64,000 nucleotides of DNA from NCBI GenBank assembly GCA_015277795.1, contig CP063848.1:1364001-1428000 (forward strand), given 5' to 3'. Position numbers and translations under genes: made by a program. The DNA is from Massilia sp. UMI-21. Its GTDB lineage: Bacteria; Pseudomonadota; Gammaproteobacteria; Burkholderiales; Burkholderiaceae_D. Under the pieces are notes generated by a model. That model worked only from the letters and a program-made list of their open reading frames with translations, was not told the DNA's origin and ran no database searches. This document shows positions 57,483 through 64,000 of this stretch, one piece after another. How positions within the stretch are numbered: the first letter of the stretch is position 1; every line of letters begins with the position of its first letter.

Positions 57483-57734
57483 TTACTCCACGATCTGGGC
57501 TGGACGGCGGCCGAACAGGGCCGCGGCAAGGAACTTCAGCAGCAGAAAGCCGACGAACAGCGTGAGCGCCAGCGGCACGATGCTCAGGACCAGGGCCAGG
57601 CCGATCGACACGGCCAGCAGCGAAGGCCAGGGCAGGGCGGCCAGGGTGCGGGCGCCCGAGCGCACGGCGCGGTGGGTCTTGCGGCCGATGGTTTGCATGT
57701 CGGCGATGAACGAATCGAAGCGGGAGGTTGTCAT
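57483..57734 (-). CDS. Small membrane protein upstream of the kinase
   Basis: 83-residue protein with a basic N-terminal half (RKTHRAVRSGARTL) and one long or two tight membrane helices (about 37-74, LLAVSIGLALVLSIVPLALTLFVGFLLLKFLAA, read in parts). No family recognised. It lies 3 bases upstream of the kinase on the same strand and is probably the first gene of the operon; a role as accessory to the sensor is possible but unsupported. Confidence 0.7.
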   Translation of the reverse strand: MTTSRFDSFIADMQTIGRKTHRAVRSGARTLAALPWPSLLAVSIGLALVLSIVPLALTLFVGFLLLKFLAAALFGRRPAQIVE

Positions 57735-57896
57735 ATGCGAGCGTCCTTCGGTTGAGTAGATGACGCTACTCTAGCCCCCGCGCGCGGGCGGCGCCATGGC
57801 GATCCGACGAACGGTAGAAAACCCGGTGTTGGCGGCAGCGTGGCCCGATAAGCGGGGGAGATTCTATCCCTTTCGGCGGGGGCATCGGCGGGGGCA
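57735..57896. other. Gap before the kinase operon
   Basis: About 160 non-coding bases between the GNAT gene end and the small membrane protein gene; should hold the operon promoter. Nothing further recognised. Confidence 0.4.
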
Positions 57897-58460
57897 TCAA
57901 ACCCGGCCGCGCGCATCCCAGTAGCTGCGCAGCAGCCCATAGTTGACCGTGTCGGCCATTTCGCCATGCACGAACCAGCGTTCCGGCATATAGCCTTCCC
58001 GGCGAAAGCCCATCCGCTCCAGCACGGCGGCCGAGGCGGCGTTGCGCGGGTCGATGTCGGCTTCGATGCGGTTCAGGCACAGTTCGTGGAAAGCGTAGTC
58101 GAGCGCGGCTTCCAGCGCCTCGGTGGCGTAGCCCTTGCCCCAGTGCGCACTGCCGAGCGCATAGCCCAGTTCGCAGCGGCGGTTCTGCGGGAAGACGTGA
58201 TGCAGGTTGACGGTGCCGATCAGCGCGCCGGTAGCCGCCAGTTCGATCCCGAAACGTAGCTCCGAGCCGTCGCGGTAGGCAGCCAGCGCATGGGCGATGG
58301 CGCTTTCGGCAGAGCCGATCGCGGTCCACGGTTCCGCGCTCCAGTAGCGCACCACGGCCGGGTCGCAGAACACGGCGAACAGGTCGGGGGCGTCCTGCAT
58401 CGCCAGGGGACGCAGGGTGAGCCGCTCCGTGCTCAGGAGGGGAGTGGGAAAGCCGGACAT
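57897..58460 (-). CDS. GNAT acetyltransferase (RimJ/RimL-like)
   Basis: Acetyl-CoA-dependent N-acetyltransferase, 187 residues. It has the RimJ/RimL-type pattern: LSTERLTLRPLAMQDAPDLF early, ATGALIGTVNLHHVFPQNRRCELGYALG with strand beta-4, then the acetyl-CoA loop HWGKGYATEALEAALDYAF and LNRIEADIDPRNAASAAVLERMGFRREG. Substrate unknown; the group includes protein N-terminal and small-molecule acetylating enzymes. It stands downstream of the TetR gene on the same strand, 27 bases away, and could be read through from it. Confidence 0.92.
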   Translation of the reverse strand: MSGFPTPLLSTERLTLRPLAMQDAPDLFAVFCDPAVVRYWSAEPWTAIGSAESAIAHALAAYRDGSELRFGIELAATGALIGTVNLHHVFPQNRRCELGYALGSAHWGKGYATEALEAALDYAFHELCLNRIEADIDPRNAASAAVLERMGFRREGYMPERWFVHGEMADTVNYGLLRSYWDARGRV

Positions 58461-58487
58461 GAGCGAAAGGATAACACTCCTGCCCGA

Positions 58488-59132
58488 TCACCCGGTAGCG
58501 GCCAAGGCCCGCACCACCAGGTCGCCGATCAGGCGCTCGGCATCCTCGAAGTCACCGCCGCCGAGTTCGGGCTTGTCCAGCACCAGCGTCATCTGGGCCG
58601 CGAAGTCGGCATACGACTGCGTCATGGCCCACAGCGCGAACAGCAGGTGGGTGGCGTCGACGCGGGCGATGCGGCCCTCGCGCATCCAGCGTTCGAACAC
58701 CTCGATGTCGCGCCGCAGCAGGGGCACCACCCGTGCGCGGATCTGCTCGCCGTAGAACTTGGCGCCGCCGATGACTTCCATCGCATACACCCGCGAGGCC
58801 CAGGGCTGCTCGCGCGAGAAGCGCAGCTTGGCGGCGACGTAGGCGCGCAGCACCCCGGCCGGCTCGCCATCCCCATCGGCCAGGTGCGCCATGCGCGCCA
58901 GCCAGTCGTCGAGCACATCGTCGAGCACGCGCCGGTACAGGTCGTTCTTGGTCGGGAAGTAGTAGAGCAGGTTCTGCTTCGAGATGCCGGCCCGCTCGGC
59001 CACGGTGGCGATGCTGGCGCCTTCGAAGCCGCACTCGGCGAACAGGCGGGTGGCGGCGGCCAGGATGGCGCCTTCCAGCCTGTCGCGCCGCCGGGCGCTG
59101 TCGCTCATGTGTTCCTTGACCTGAATGTCCAT
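58488..59132 (-). CDS. RutR-like TetR-family regulator
   Basis: TetR regulator of 214 residues close to E. coli RutR, the uracil-responsive pyrimidine-catabolism regulator. The HTH reads ATRLFAECGFEGASIATVAERAGISKQNLLYYFPTKNDLYRRVL (read in parts), with the RutR-like NLLYYFP. The effector domain keeps SREQPWASRVYAMEVIGGAKFYGEQ and LLFALWAMTQSYADFAAQM, matching RutR blocks. The start giving MDIQVKEH was chosen because it is 7 bases after the MocR gene end; a longer frame overlaps that gene. Its neighbours encode pyrimidine breakdown, so control by uracil or a related compound is inferred. Confidence 0.9.
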   Translation of the reverse strand: MDIQVKEHMSDSARRRDRLEGAILAAATRLFAECGFEGASIATVAERAGISKQNLLYYFPTKNDLYRRVLDDVLDDWLARMAHLADGDGEPAGVLRAYVAAKLRFSREQPWASRVYAMEVIGGAKFYGEQIRARVVPLLRRDIEVFERWMREGRIARVDATHLLFALWAMTQSYADFAAQMTLVLDKPELGGGDFEDAERLIGDLVVRALAATG

Positions 59133-59139
59133 GGTGTCC

Positions 59140-60663
59140 TCAGCGCCGGTTGGGCAGAAATTCGCGCAGGAAGTCGAGCAGTCGCGGGTTGGCCGAATAG
59201 GCGGCATTGAAGCGGAACCAGATCCGGCCCGGTTCGCGCTGCGTGAAGAATTCGCCGGGGGCCAGCAGGATGCCGGCCTTCAGGGCGGCGTCGGCGATGG
59301 CCCGGCCGTGGCGCCCCGCAGTGGGCGTCTCGTCCCAGCCGGCGCTGACGAACATGCCGCCGCGCGGACGGGCCAGCGGGCGCATGCCGATGTCGCGCAG
59401 CCCGTCCAGCGTGCGTTCACGCGCATCTTCCAGCTGGCTGGCCAGGCGCTCGACCATGCGGCGGTAACCACGCGCGCCGATGGCGTGGAACACGGCGCGT
59501 TCGTTGATCTCGGAAGTCGTCAGGCCCGCCACCATTTTCACGCGCAGCAGTTCCGGCAGCAGCGAACGCGAGGCGCACAGCGAGCCGACCCGCAGCACGG
59601 GCGAGAGCGTCTTGGAAAAACTGCCGACCCGGATCACGCGGCGCAGACCGTCCATCGCCGCCAGCGAGGCCTCGCCGGGGGCGGCCAGTTCGCGGTAGAT
59701 GTCGTCTTCCACCAGCCAGAAGTCGAACTGCTCGGCCAGCGCCAGCAGGCGGTGCGCCTGGGCCTGCGAGAGCGAGGTGCCGAGCGGATTTTGCAGCACC
59801 GTGTTGACGAACATGAGCTTGGGATGCAGCAGCGCGGCCTGGCGCGCCAGCTCCTCCATGTCCAGGCCGTCCCCGCTGCGCGGGATGCCGACCGGGACGC
59901 AGCCGTGGTGGTGTACCAGCGTCAGCAGGTTGCCGTAGCCGGGGTCCTCGACCAGCACCACGTCGCCGGGGCGCGTGAGCGTGCGCAGCACCAGGTCGAA
60001 GGCGTGGGTCGCGCCGTTGGTCAGCAGGACCTGGTCGGCGTCGACCGGAAACAGTTCGTCCGACAGGCTCGCGGCCAGCTGCTGGCGCAGCGAGGGAAAG
60101 CCGAGCGGGTGGCCGTAGCCGCGCAGGCGGCTCGCCGGGATCTTCATCGCATGGCGCACGGCATCGAGGATGGTGTTCTCGCCGTACCACTCGGGCGGCA
60201 GCCAGCCGGCGCCGACCGGCAGCGCCTCGGCCTGGCCGCTGTACAGGTCGGGGGCGAGGGCGTCGATCTCGGATTGCAGGCAGGGCTGGGAGGGGAGTGG
60301 CGCGCAGGAAATATGCGGCGGGCTGCGTGTGACGAAGAAGCCGGAACCGCGCCGCGAGGACAGCAAGCCCAGCTGGTGCAGGCGCTCGTAGGCTTCCACC
60401 ACGGTGAATGTGCTGACGCCATTGCACTTTGCGAATTGTCTAACCGATGGCATTTTCGTACCGGCACCAAGCTGGCGCTCGTTTACCATCGTCGAGATCG
60501 TTCCGACGATCTGCTCGACCAGGCTGCCGCGCCTGGCCCTGTCGATCGCGAGCAGCGGCCATGCCACGCTGGGTGCCATACTGGAGGCGCCACTCGTGGA
60601 CGCCGGATGCAAGGTTTCAGAAGGAAACATCTCTGTCAGAACAGCTTCTTCCATCGCCACCAC
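59140..60663 (-). CDS. MocR-type regulator (GntR HTH fused to aminotransferase fold)
   Basis: PLP-binding transcription regulator of 507 residues. An N-terminal extension precedes a GntR-type winged HTH (about 45-110, PSVRQFAKCNGVSTFTVVEAYERLHQLGLLSSRRGSGFFV read in parts), followed by a fold-type I aminotransferase domain (about 150-507) with ATHAFDLVLRTL, VLVEDPGYGNLL and the PLP Lys segment RVIRVGSFSKTLSPVLRVG. It is divergent from the beta-alanine transaminase gene. A palindrome overlaps its start region, suggesting autoregulation and control of the transaminase operon. The TetR gene follows 7 bases later. Confidence 0.93.
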   Translation of the reverse strand: MVAMEEAVLTEMFPSETLHPASTSGASSMAPSVAWPLLAIDRARRGSLVEQIVGTISTMVNERQLGAGTKMPSVRQFAKCNGVSTFTVVEAYERLHQLGLLSSRRGSGFFVTRSPPHISCAPLPSQPCLQSEIDALAPDLYSGQAEALPVGAGWLPPEWYGENTILDAVRHAMKIPASRLRGYGHPLGFPSLRQQLAASLSDELFPVDADQVLLTNGATHAFDLVLRTLTRPGDVVLVEDPGYGNLLTLVHHHGCVPVGIPRSGDGLDMEELARQAALLHPKLMFVNTVLQNPLGTSLSQAQAHRLLALAEQFDFWLVEDDIYRELAAPGEASLAAMDGLRRVIRVGSFSKTLSPVLRVGSLCASRSLLPELLRVKMVAGLTTSEINERAVFHAIGARGYRRMVERLASQLEDARERTLDGLRDIGMRPLARPRGGMFVSAGWDETPTAGRHGRAIADAALKAGILLAPGEFFTQREPGRIWFRFNAAYSANPRLLDFLREFLPNRR

Positions 60664-60671
60664 TCCACAAA

Positions 60672-60699
60672 ACTGTACAGGCTGTGCTGCCTGTACGGT
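60672..60699. promoter_or_regulatory. Palindrome near the MocR start, candidate operator
   Basis: ACTGTACAGGC (60672-60682), 6 bases, GCCTGTACGGT (60689-60699): 10 of 11 positions pair. It lies 9 bases upstream of the MocR-type start and 114 bases upstream of the transaminase ATG, in the divergent control region. Confidence 0.6.
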
Positions 60700-60750
60700 T
60701 GGTCGGTTCTGCCCTTGGTGTATCTGTGCCGGTGTTGCCTTGCTGACTAT

Positions 60751-60780
60751 TATTGATCAATATTTTGCCAACTGGTAAAA
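60751..60780. promoter_or_regulatory. RutR-like palindrome before the beta-alanine transaminase gene
   Basis: TTTTGCCA (60763-60770), AC, TGGTAAAA (60773-60780), pairing 7 of 8 bases; the CCA-NN-TGG core matches the published E. coli RutR consensus TTGACCA-NN-TGGTCAA. A 12-base palindrome TATTGATCAATA (60751-60762) abuts it. The site is 33 bases before the ATG at 60813. Confidence 0.6.
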
Positions 60781-60812
60781 ATTTTTCGCCATTCAATGGC
60801 GGGGAGAATCGC

Positions 60813-62129
60813 ATGAACGAATCCAGGCCCACCTCGATGTCCGCATTCTGGATGCCTTTCACTAATAACCGCGACTTCAAGGCCAATCCGCGCCTGTTGG
60901 TGTCAAGCGAGGGGATGTATTACAAGGATGTCGACGGCAATAGTGTGCTCGACGGTACTGCCGGCCTCTGGTGCGTGCCTTGCGGCCACGCCCAGCCGCG
61001 CATCACCCGGGCGGTCAGCGACATGGTCGGCCAGCTCGACTTCGCCCCCACCTTCCAGATGGGTCACCCGGCCGCGTTCGACCTGGCCGAGCAGCTGATG
61101 GACTACACCGGCCACAAATTCGGCCACGTGTTCTATACCAATTCGGGTTCCGAGGCGGTCGATACGGCCCTGAAGATGGCGCTGGCCTATCATCGGGCGC
61201 GCGGCGAGGGCGGGCGCACGCGCCTGATCGGCCGCGAGCGCGGCTACCACGGGGTCGGCTTCGGCGGCCTGTCGGTGGGTGGCATCGGTAACAATCGCAA
61301 GAGCTTCGGCCCGCTGCTGCCGGGTGCCGATCACCTGCCGCACACGCACGATCTGTCGAAAAACGCCTTCTCGCGCGGCGAACCGGACTTCGGCGCCGAG
61401 CTGGCCGACGAGCTGGAACGCCTGGTGACCCTGCACGACGCCTCCACCATCGCGGCGGTGATCGTCGAGCCGGTGGCCGGCTCCACCGGCGTGCTGGTGC
61501 CGCCCAAGGGCTACCTCAAGCGCCTGCGCGAGATCTGCGACAAGCATGGCATCCTGCTGATCTTCGACGAGGTCATCACCGGTTTCGGGCGCCTGTGCAC
61601 GCCCTTCGCCAGCGATTATTTCGGCGTCGAGCCGGACATGATGACCACTGCGAAGGGCTTGAGCAACGGCGTGGTGCCGATGGGCGCCGTGTTTTCCAAG
61701 CGCTTCATCCACGACGCCTTCATGGAGGCGCCGGCCGGCATCGAGCTGTTCCACGGCTATACCTACTCGGGCCACCCGCTGGCCTGCGCGGCCGCGCTGG
61801 CCACGCTCGAGGTATTCCGCGAGCAGGGCGTCATCGAAAACGCCAGGAGCGTGCAGCCGTATTTCGAAGACGCCCTGCATGCGCTGCGCGGCCTGCCGCA
61901 CGTGATCGACCTGCGTTCGATCGGCCTGGTGGCCGGCATCGAGCTCGAACCCATCGCCGGCAAACCGGGCGCGCGCGCCTACAGCGCCTTCAAGCAGGCC
62001 TTTGCGGACGGCATCCTGATCCGCGTGACGGGCGATATCATCGCGCTGTCGCCGCCGCTCATCCTGAACAAGCAGAACATCGACGAACTGTTCGGCAAGC
62101 TGGCCCACATCCTCAAGAACCTGGACTGA
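60813..62129 (+). CDS. Beta-alanine:pyruvate transaminase (class III)
   Basis: Omega-aminotransferase expected to convert beta-alanine and pyruvate to malonate semialdehyde and alanine. The 438-residue protein shows class III motifs: [17 protein letters not shown] and [17 protein letters not shown] at the start, [48 protein letters not shown] and the PLP Lys in [22 protein letters not shown] precedes the ATG; the frame upstream to 60753 lies in the operator region. mmsA follows 2 bases later and preT after it, so it sits in the pathway for uracil breakdown, where beta-alanine is the end product. Confidence 0.92.
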   Translation: MNESRPTSMSAFWMPFTNNRDFKANPRLLVSSEGMYYKDVDGNSVLDGTAGLWCVPCGHAQPRITRAVSDMVGQLDFAPTFQMGHPAAFDLAEQLMDYTGHKFGHVFYTNSGSEAVDTALKMALAYHRARGEGGRTRLIGRERGYHGVGFGGLSVGGIGNNRKSFGPLLPGADHLPHTHDLSKNAFSRGEPDFGAELADELERLVTLHDASTIAAVIVEPVAGSTGVLVPPKGYLKRLREICDKHGILLIFDEVITGFGRLCTPFASDYFGVEPDMMTTAKGLSNGVVPMGAVFSKRFIHDAFMEAPAGIELFHGYTYSGHPLACAAALATLEVFREQGVIENARSVQPYFEDALHALRGLPHVIDLRSIGLVAGIELEPIAGKPGARAYSAFKQAFADGILIRVTGDIIALSPPLILNKQNIDELFGKLAHILKNLD

Positions 62130-62131
62130 CC

Positions 62132-63625
62132 ATGACCCTGATTTCCCATTTCATCGACGGACGACTGACGCACGCGCAAGGCTGCCGCCAGCTTGATGTC
62201 TACAACCCGGCGCGCGGCGAACCCTGCGCGCGTGTGGCGCTGGCCGAGCCGCGCGAGGTCGACGCCGCCGTCGGCGCGGCCTTGGCGGCCTTTCCGGCCT
62301 GGGCGGCCACGCCGCCGCTGGCGCGCGCGCGCGTCCTGTTCAAGTACTTGCAGCTGTGCCAGCAGCACACCGACGACTTCGCCGCCATGGTCGTGCGCGA
62401 GCACGGCAAGACCTTTGCCGATGCCCAGGGCGAAGTCGCGCGCGGCATCGAGGTGGTCGAATTCGCGGTCGGCATCCCGCAGATGCTCAAGGGCGAATTC
62501 ACCGACCAGATCGCGCGCGGCATCGACGCCTGGTCGATGCGCCAGCCGCTCGGCGTGGTGGCCGGCATCACGCCCTTCAACTTCCCGGTGATGGTGCCGA
62601 TGTGGATGTTCCCGGTCGCGATCGCATGCGGCAATACCTTCGTGCTGAAACCGTCCGAGCGTGACCCGTCGGCCTCGCTGCTGCATGCGCAGCTCCTGCA
62701 GCAAGCCGGCCTGCCGGACGGCGTCTTCAACGTGGTCCAGGGCGACAAGGTGGCGGTCGATGCGCTGCTCGACCACCCCGAGGTGCAGGCCATCAGCTTC
62801 GTCGGCTCGACCCCGATTGCCGAATACATCTACGCGCGTGGATCGAGCAAGGGCAAGCGGGTACAGGCCCTGGGCGGCGCCAAGAACCACATGGTGGTGA
62901 TGCCGGACGCCGACATGGACATGGCGGTCGACGCCCTGATCGGCGCCGCCTACGGTTCCGCGGGCGAGCGCTGCATGGCGATTTCGGTGGCGGTGGCGAT
63001 CGGCGACGCCGGCGACAAGCTGGTCGCGGCACTGGCGGAACGCACCGCCAGGCTGAAGGTCGGCGACGGCATGGCGGAGGGGGCGGAAATGGGGCCGGTG
63101 GTGACCGGCGCCGCCAAGGAACGCATCGAACGCCTGATCGGCCAGGGCGTGGAGCAGGGCGCCACCCTGGTGGTCGACGGCCGCGGCTACCGCGTCGAGG
63201 GCTGCCCGAATGGCTTCTTTGTGGGCGGCACCCTGTTCGACCACGTCACCCCCGACATGCGCATCTACCAGGAAGAGATCTTCGGCCCGGTGCTGTGCGT
63301 GGTGCGCCTGCCGGATGTCGGCCGCGCGGTGGAACTCATCAACGCCAACGAATACGGCAACGGCGTCGCCATCTTCACCCGCGACGGCGGCGTGGCGCGC
63401 GAGTTCGTGCGCCAGATCGAGGTCGGCATGGTGGGCGTGAACGTGCCGCTGCCGGTGCCGATGGCCTTCAACAGCTTCGGCGGCTGGAAGCGCAGCCTGT
63501 TCGGCGACCACCACGCCTACGGTCCCGAAGGTGTGCGCTTTTATACGCGCCACAAGGCGGTCATGGAGCGCTGGCCCAACACTGCGAGCAGCGGGCCGCA
63601 GTTCGCCTTTCCGCAGATGAAGTAG
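62132..63625 (+). CDS. mmsA: CoA-acylating (methyl)malonate-semialdehyde dehydrogenase
   Basis: Converts malonate semialdehyde to acetyl-CoA, and methylmalonate semialdehyde to propionyl-CoA, with NAD+ and CoA. The 497-residue protein has MmsA features: [37 protein letters not shown], the family-specific [16 protein letters not shown] (no catalytic Glu at the usual place), Cys281 in [11 protein letters not shown], and [19 protein letters not shown] near the end. It starts 2 bases after the transaminase. It is the next step after the transaminase in beta-alanine degradation. Confidence 0.95.
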   Translation: MTLISHFIDGRLTHAQGCRQLDVYNPARGEPCARVALAEPREVDAAVGAALAAFPAWAATPPLARARVLFKYLQLCQQHTDDFAAMVVREHGKTFADAQGEVARGIEVVEFAVGIPQMLKGEFTDQIARGIDAWSMRQPLGVVAGITPFNFPVMVPMWMFPVAIACGNTFVLKPSERDPSASLLHAQLLQQAGLPDGVFNVVQGDKVAVDALLDHPEVQAISFVGSTPIAEYIYARGSSKGKRVQALGGAKNHMVVMPDADMDMAVDALIGAAYGSAGERCMAISVAVAIGDAGDKLVAALAERTARLKVGDGMAEGAEMGPVVTGAAKERIERLIGQGVEQGATLVVDGRGYRVEGCPNGFFVGGTLFDHVTPDMRIYQEEIFGPVLCVVRLPDVGRAVELINANEYGNGVAIFTRDGGVAREFVRQIEVGMVGVNVPLPVPMAFNSFGGWKRSLFGDHHAYGPEGVRFYTRHKAVMERWPNTASSGPQFAFPQMK

Positions 63626-63690
63626 CAGTGGTGGTGCCCGGAGGTGCCGGGCTGCAGCATGTCGTCGACCTACAACAACAAGGGATGCAC

Positions 63691-64000
63691 ATGATCGAAT
63701 CACTCCAGCACCTGCCGCCCGCGGCAGGGTCGAACGGCGAACTCGCCGCGCAGTTCACCGACCTGGCGCCGCCCTTGACGGCGCGCCAGGCCGCCGTCGA
63801 GGCGGCGCGCTGCCTGTACTGCTACGACGCCCCCTGCATGAACGCCTGCCCGACCGGCATCGACGTCGCCAGCTTCATCAAGAACATCCACGACGGGAAC
63901 CTCACCGGCGCCGCCCACGGCATCCTGAAGGCGAACATCTTCGGCGGCAGCTGCGCCCGGGTCTGCCCCACCGAGATCCTGTGCGAGGACGCCTGCGTGC
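63691..64000 (+). CDS. preT: Dihydropyrimidine dehydrogenase subunit PreT, start only (cut by window end)
   Basis: NAD-dependent reductase subunit that reduces uracil and thymine together with PreA. Only about 103 residues are in the window. They show the N-terminal [4Fe-4S] ligands in AARCLYCYDAPCMNACPTGIDV and SCARVCPTEILCEDACV, matching the GltD-like PreT fold that binds two clusters. AAGGGA precedes the ATG. Located 65 bases after mmsA on the same strand, it joins the pyrimidine-degradation operon. preA, hydantoinase and beta-ureidopropionase genes would be expected beyond the window. Confidence 0.93.
   Translation, partial: MIESLQHLPPAAGSNGELAAQFTDLAPPLTARQAAVEAARCLYCYDAPCMNACPTGIDVASFIKNIHDGNLTGAAHGILKANIFGGSCARVCPTEILCEDACV

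Overview
The window is high-GC betaproteobacterial DNA. A PEP-CTERM sorted protein, an Oar-like TonB-dependent receptor, a DUF2076 protein, an orphan VgrG island and a BIME-like dispersed repeat together suggest the Oxalobacteraceae (Massilia/Telluria/Duganella group). That placement is an inference from gene content, not from a marker gene. No rRNA, tRNA, CRISPR array or transposase was seen.

Most of the window is devoted to taking nucleic acids apart. From the left: a chemoreceptor, a PstS-like protein, a porin-like barrel and an orphan ClpP-like protein (15-4121); purine catabolism uraH <-> puuE-xdhA-xdhB-xdhC-guaD (4189-11980); a set of exported enzymes, namely an ADGF-type adenosine deaminase, a lipoprotein 5'-nucleotidase and an S1/P1 nuclease, around a large Oar-like receptor (12211-20657); a MacAB-type exporter with a MipA-like protein (20739-24819); a low-complexity exported protein and a PEP-CTERM protein (24894-26235); and a BMP-family nucleoside ABC importer (26613-31373). 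Then come miscellaneous genes including the 5-oxoproline set DUF969-DUF979-pcp (31760-37091), the pseudouridine operon psuK-psuG-lysR (37092-40068), and the nucleoside salvage operon punA-deoB-deoC-ALDH16-deoA-cdd (40362-47683).

A sharply AT-richer island (about 50680-55050) follows a VgrG gene: VgrG, DUF4123 adaptor, a large VasX/BTH_I2691-like effector and a membrane protein that is probably its immunity protein. After it lie a DUF2076 protein, a LytS/LytTR two-component pair, a GNAT enzyme, a RutR-like TetR regulator, a MocR-type regulator, and the lower end of reductive pyrimidine catabolism: beta-alanine:pyruvate transaminase, malonate-semialdehyde dehydrogenase and the start of preT (58488-64000).

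The inferred flow is: nuclease, nucleotidase and deaminase release nucleosides outside the cytoplasm; the BMP importer brings them in; PunA/DeoA/Cdd/PsuGK split or modify them; DeoB/DeoC and an ALDH16-type dehydrogenase consume the sugar; GuaD/Xdh/UraH/PuuE degrade purines; PreT, the transaminase and MmsA degrade pyrimidines. Uricase, OHCU decarboxylase and allantoicase are not in the window.

The most noteworthy points are three copies of a double-hairpin repeat, one of them read in frame through xdhC; the T6SS effector island; candidate operators at five catabolic promoters, including a RutR-like palindrome; a sigma-54 promoter in front of the PEP-CTERM gene; and an ALDH16-type tandem dehydrogenase next to a eukaryotic-like DeoC.
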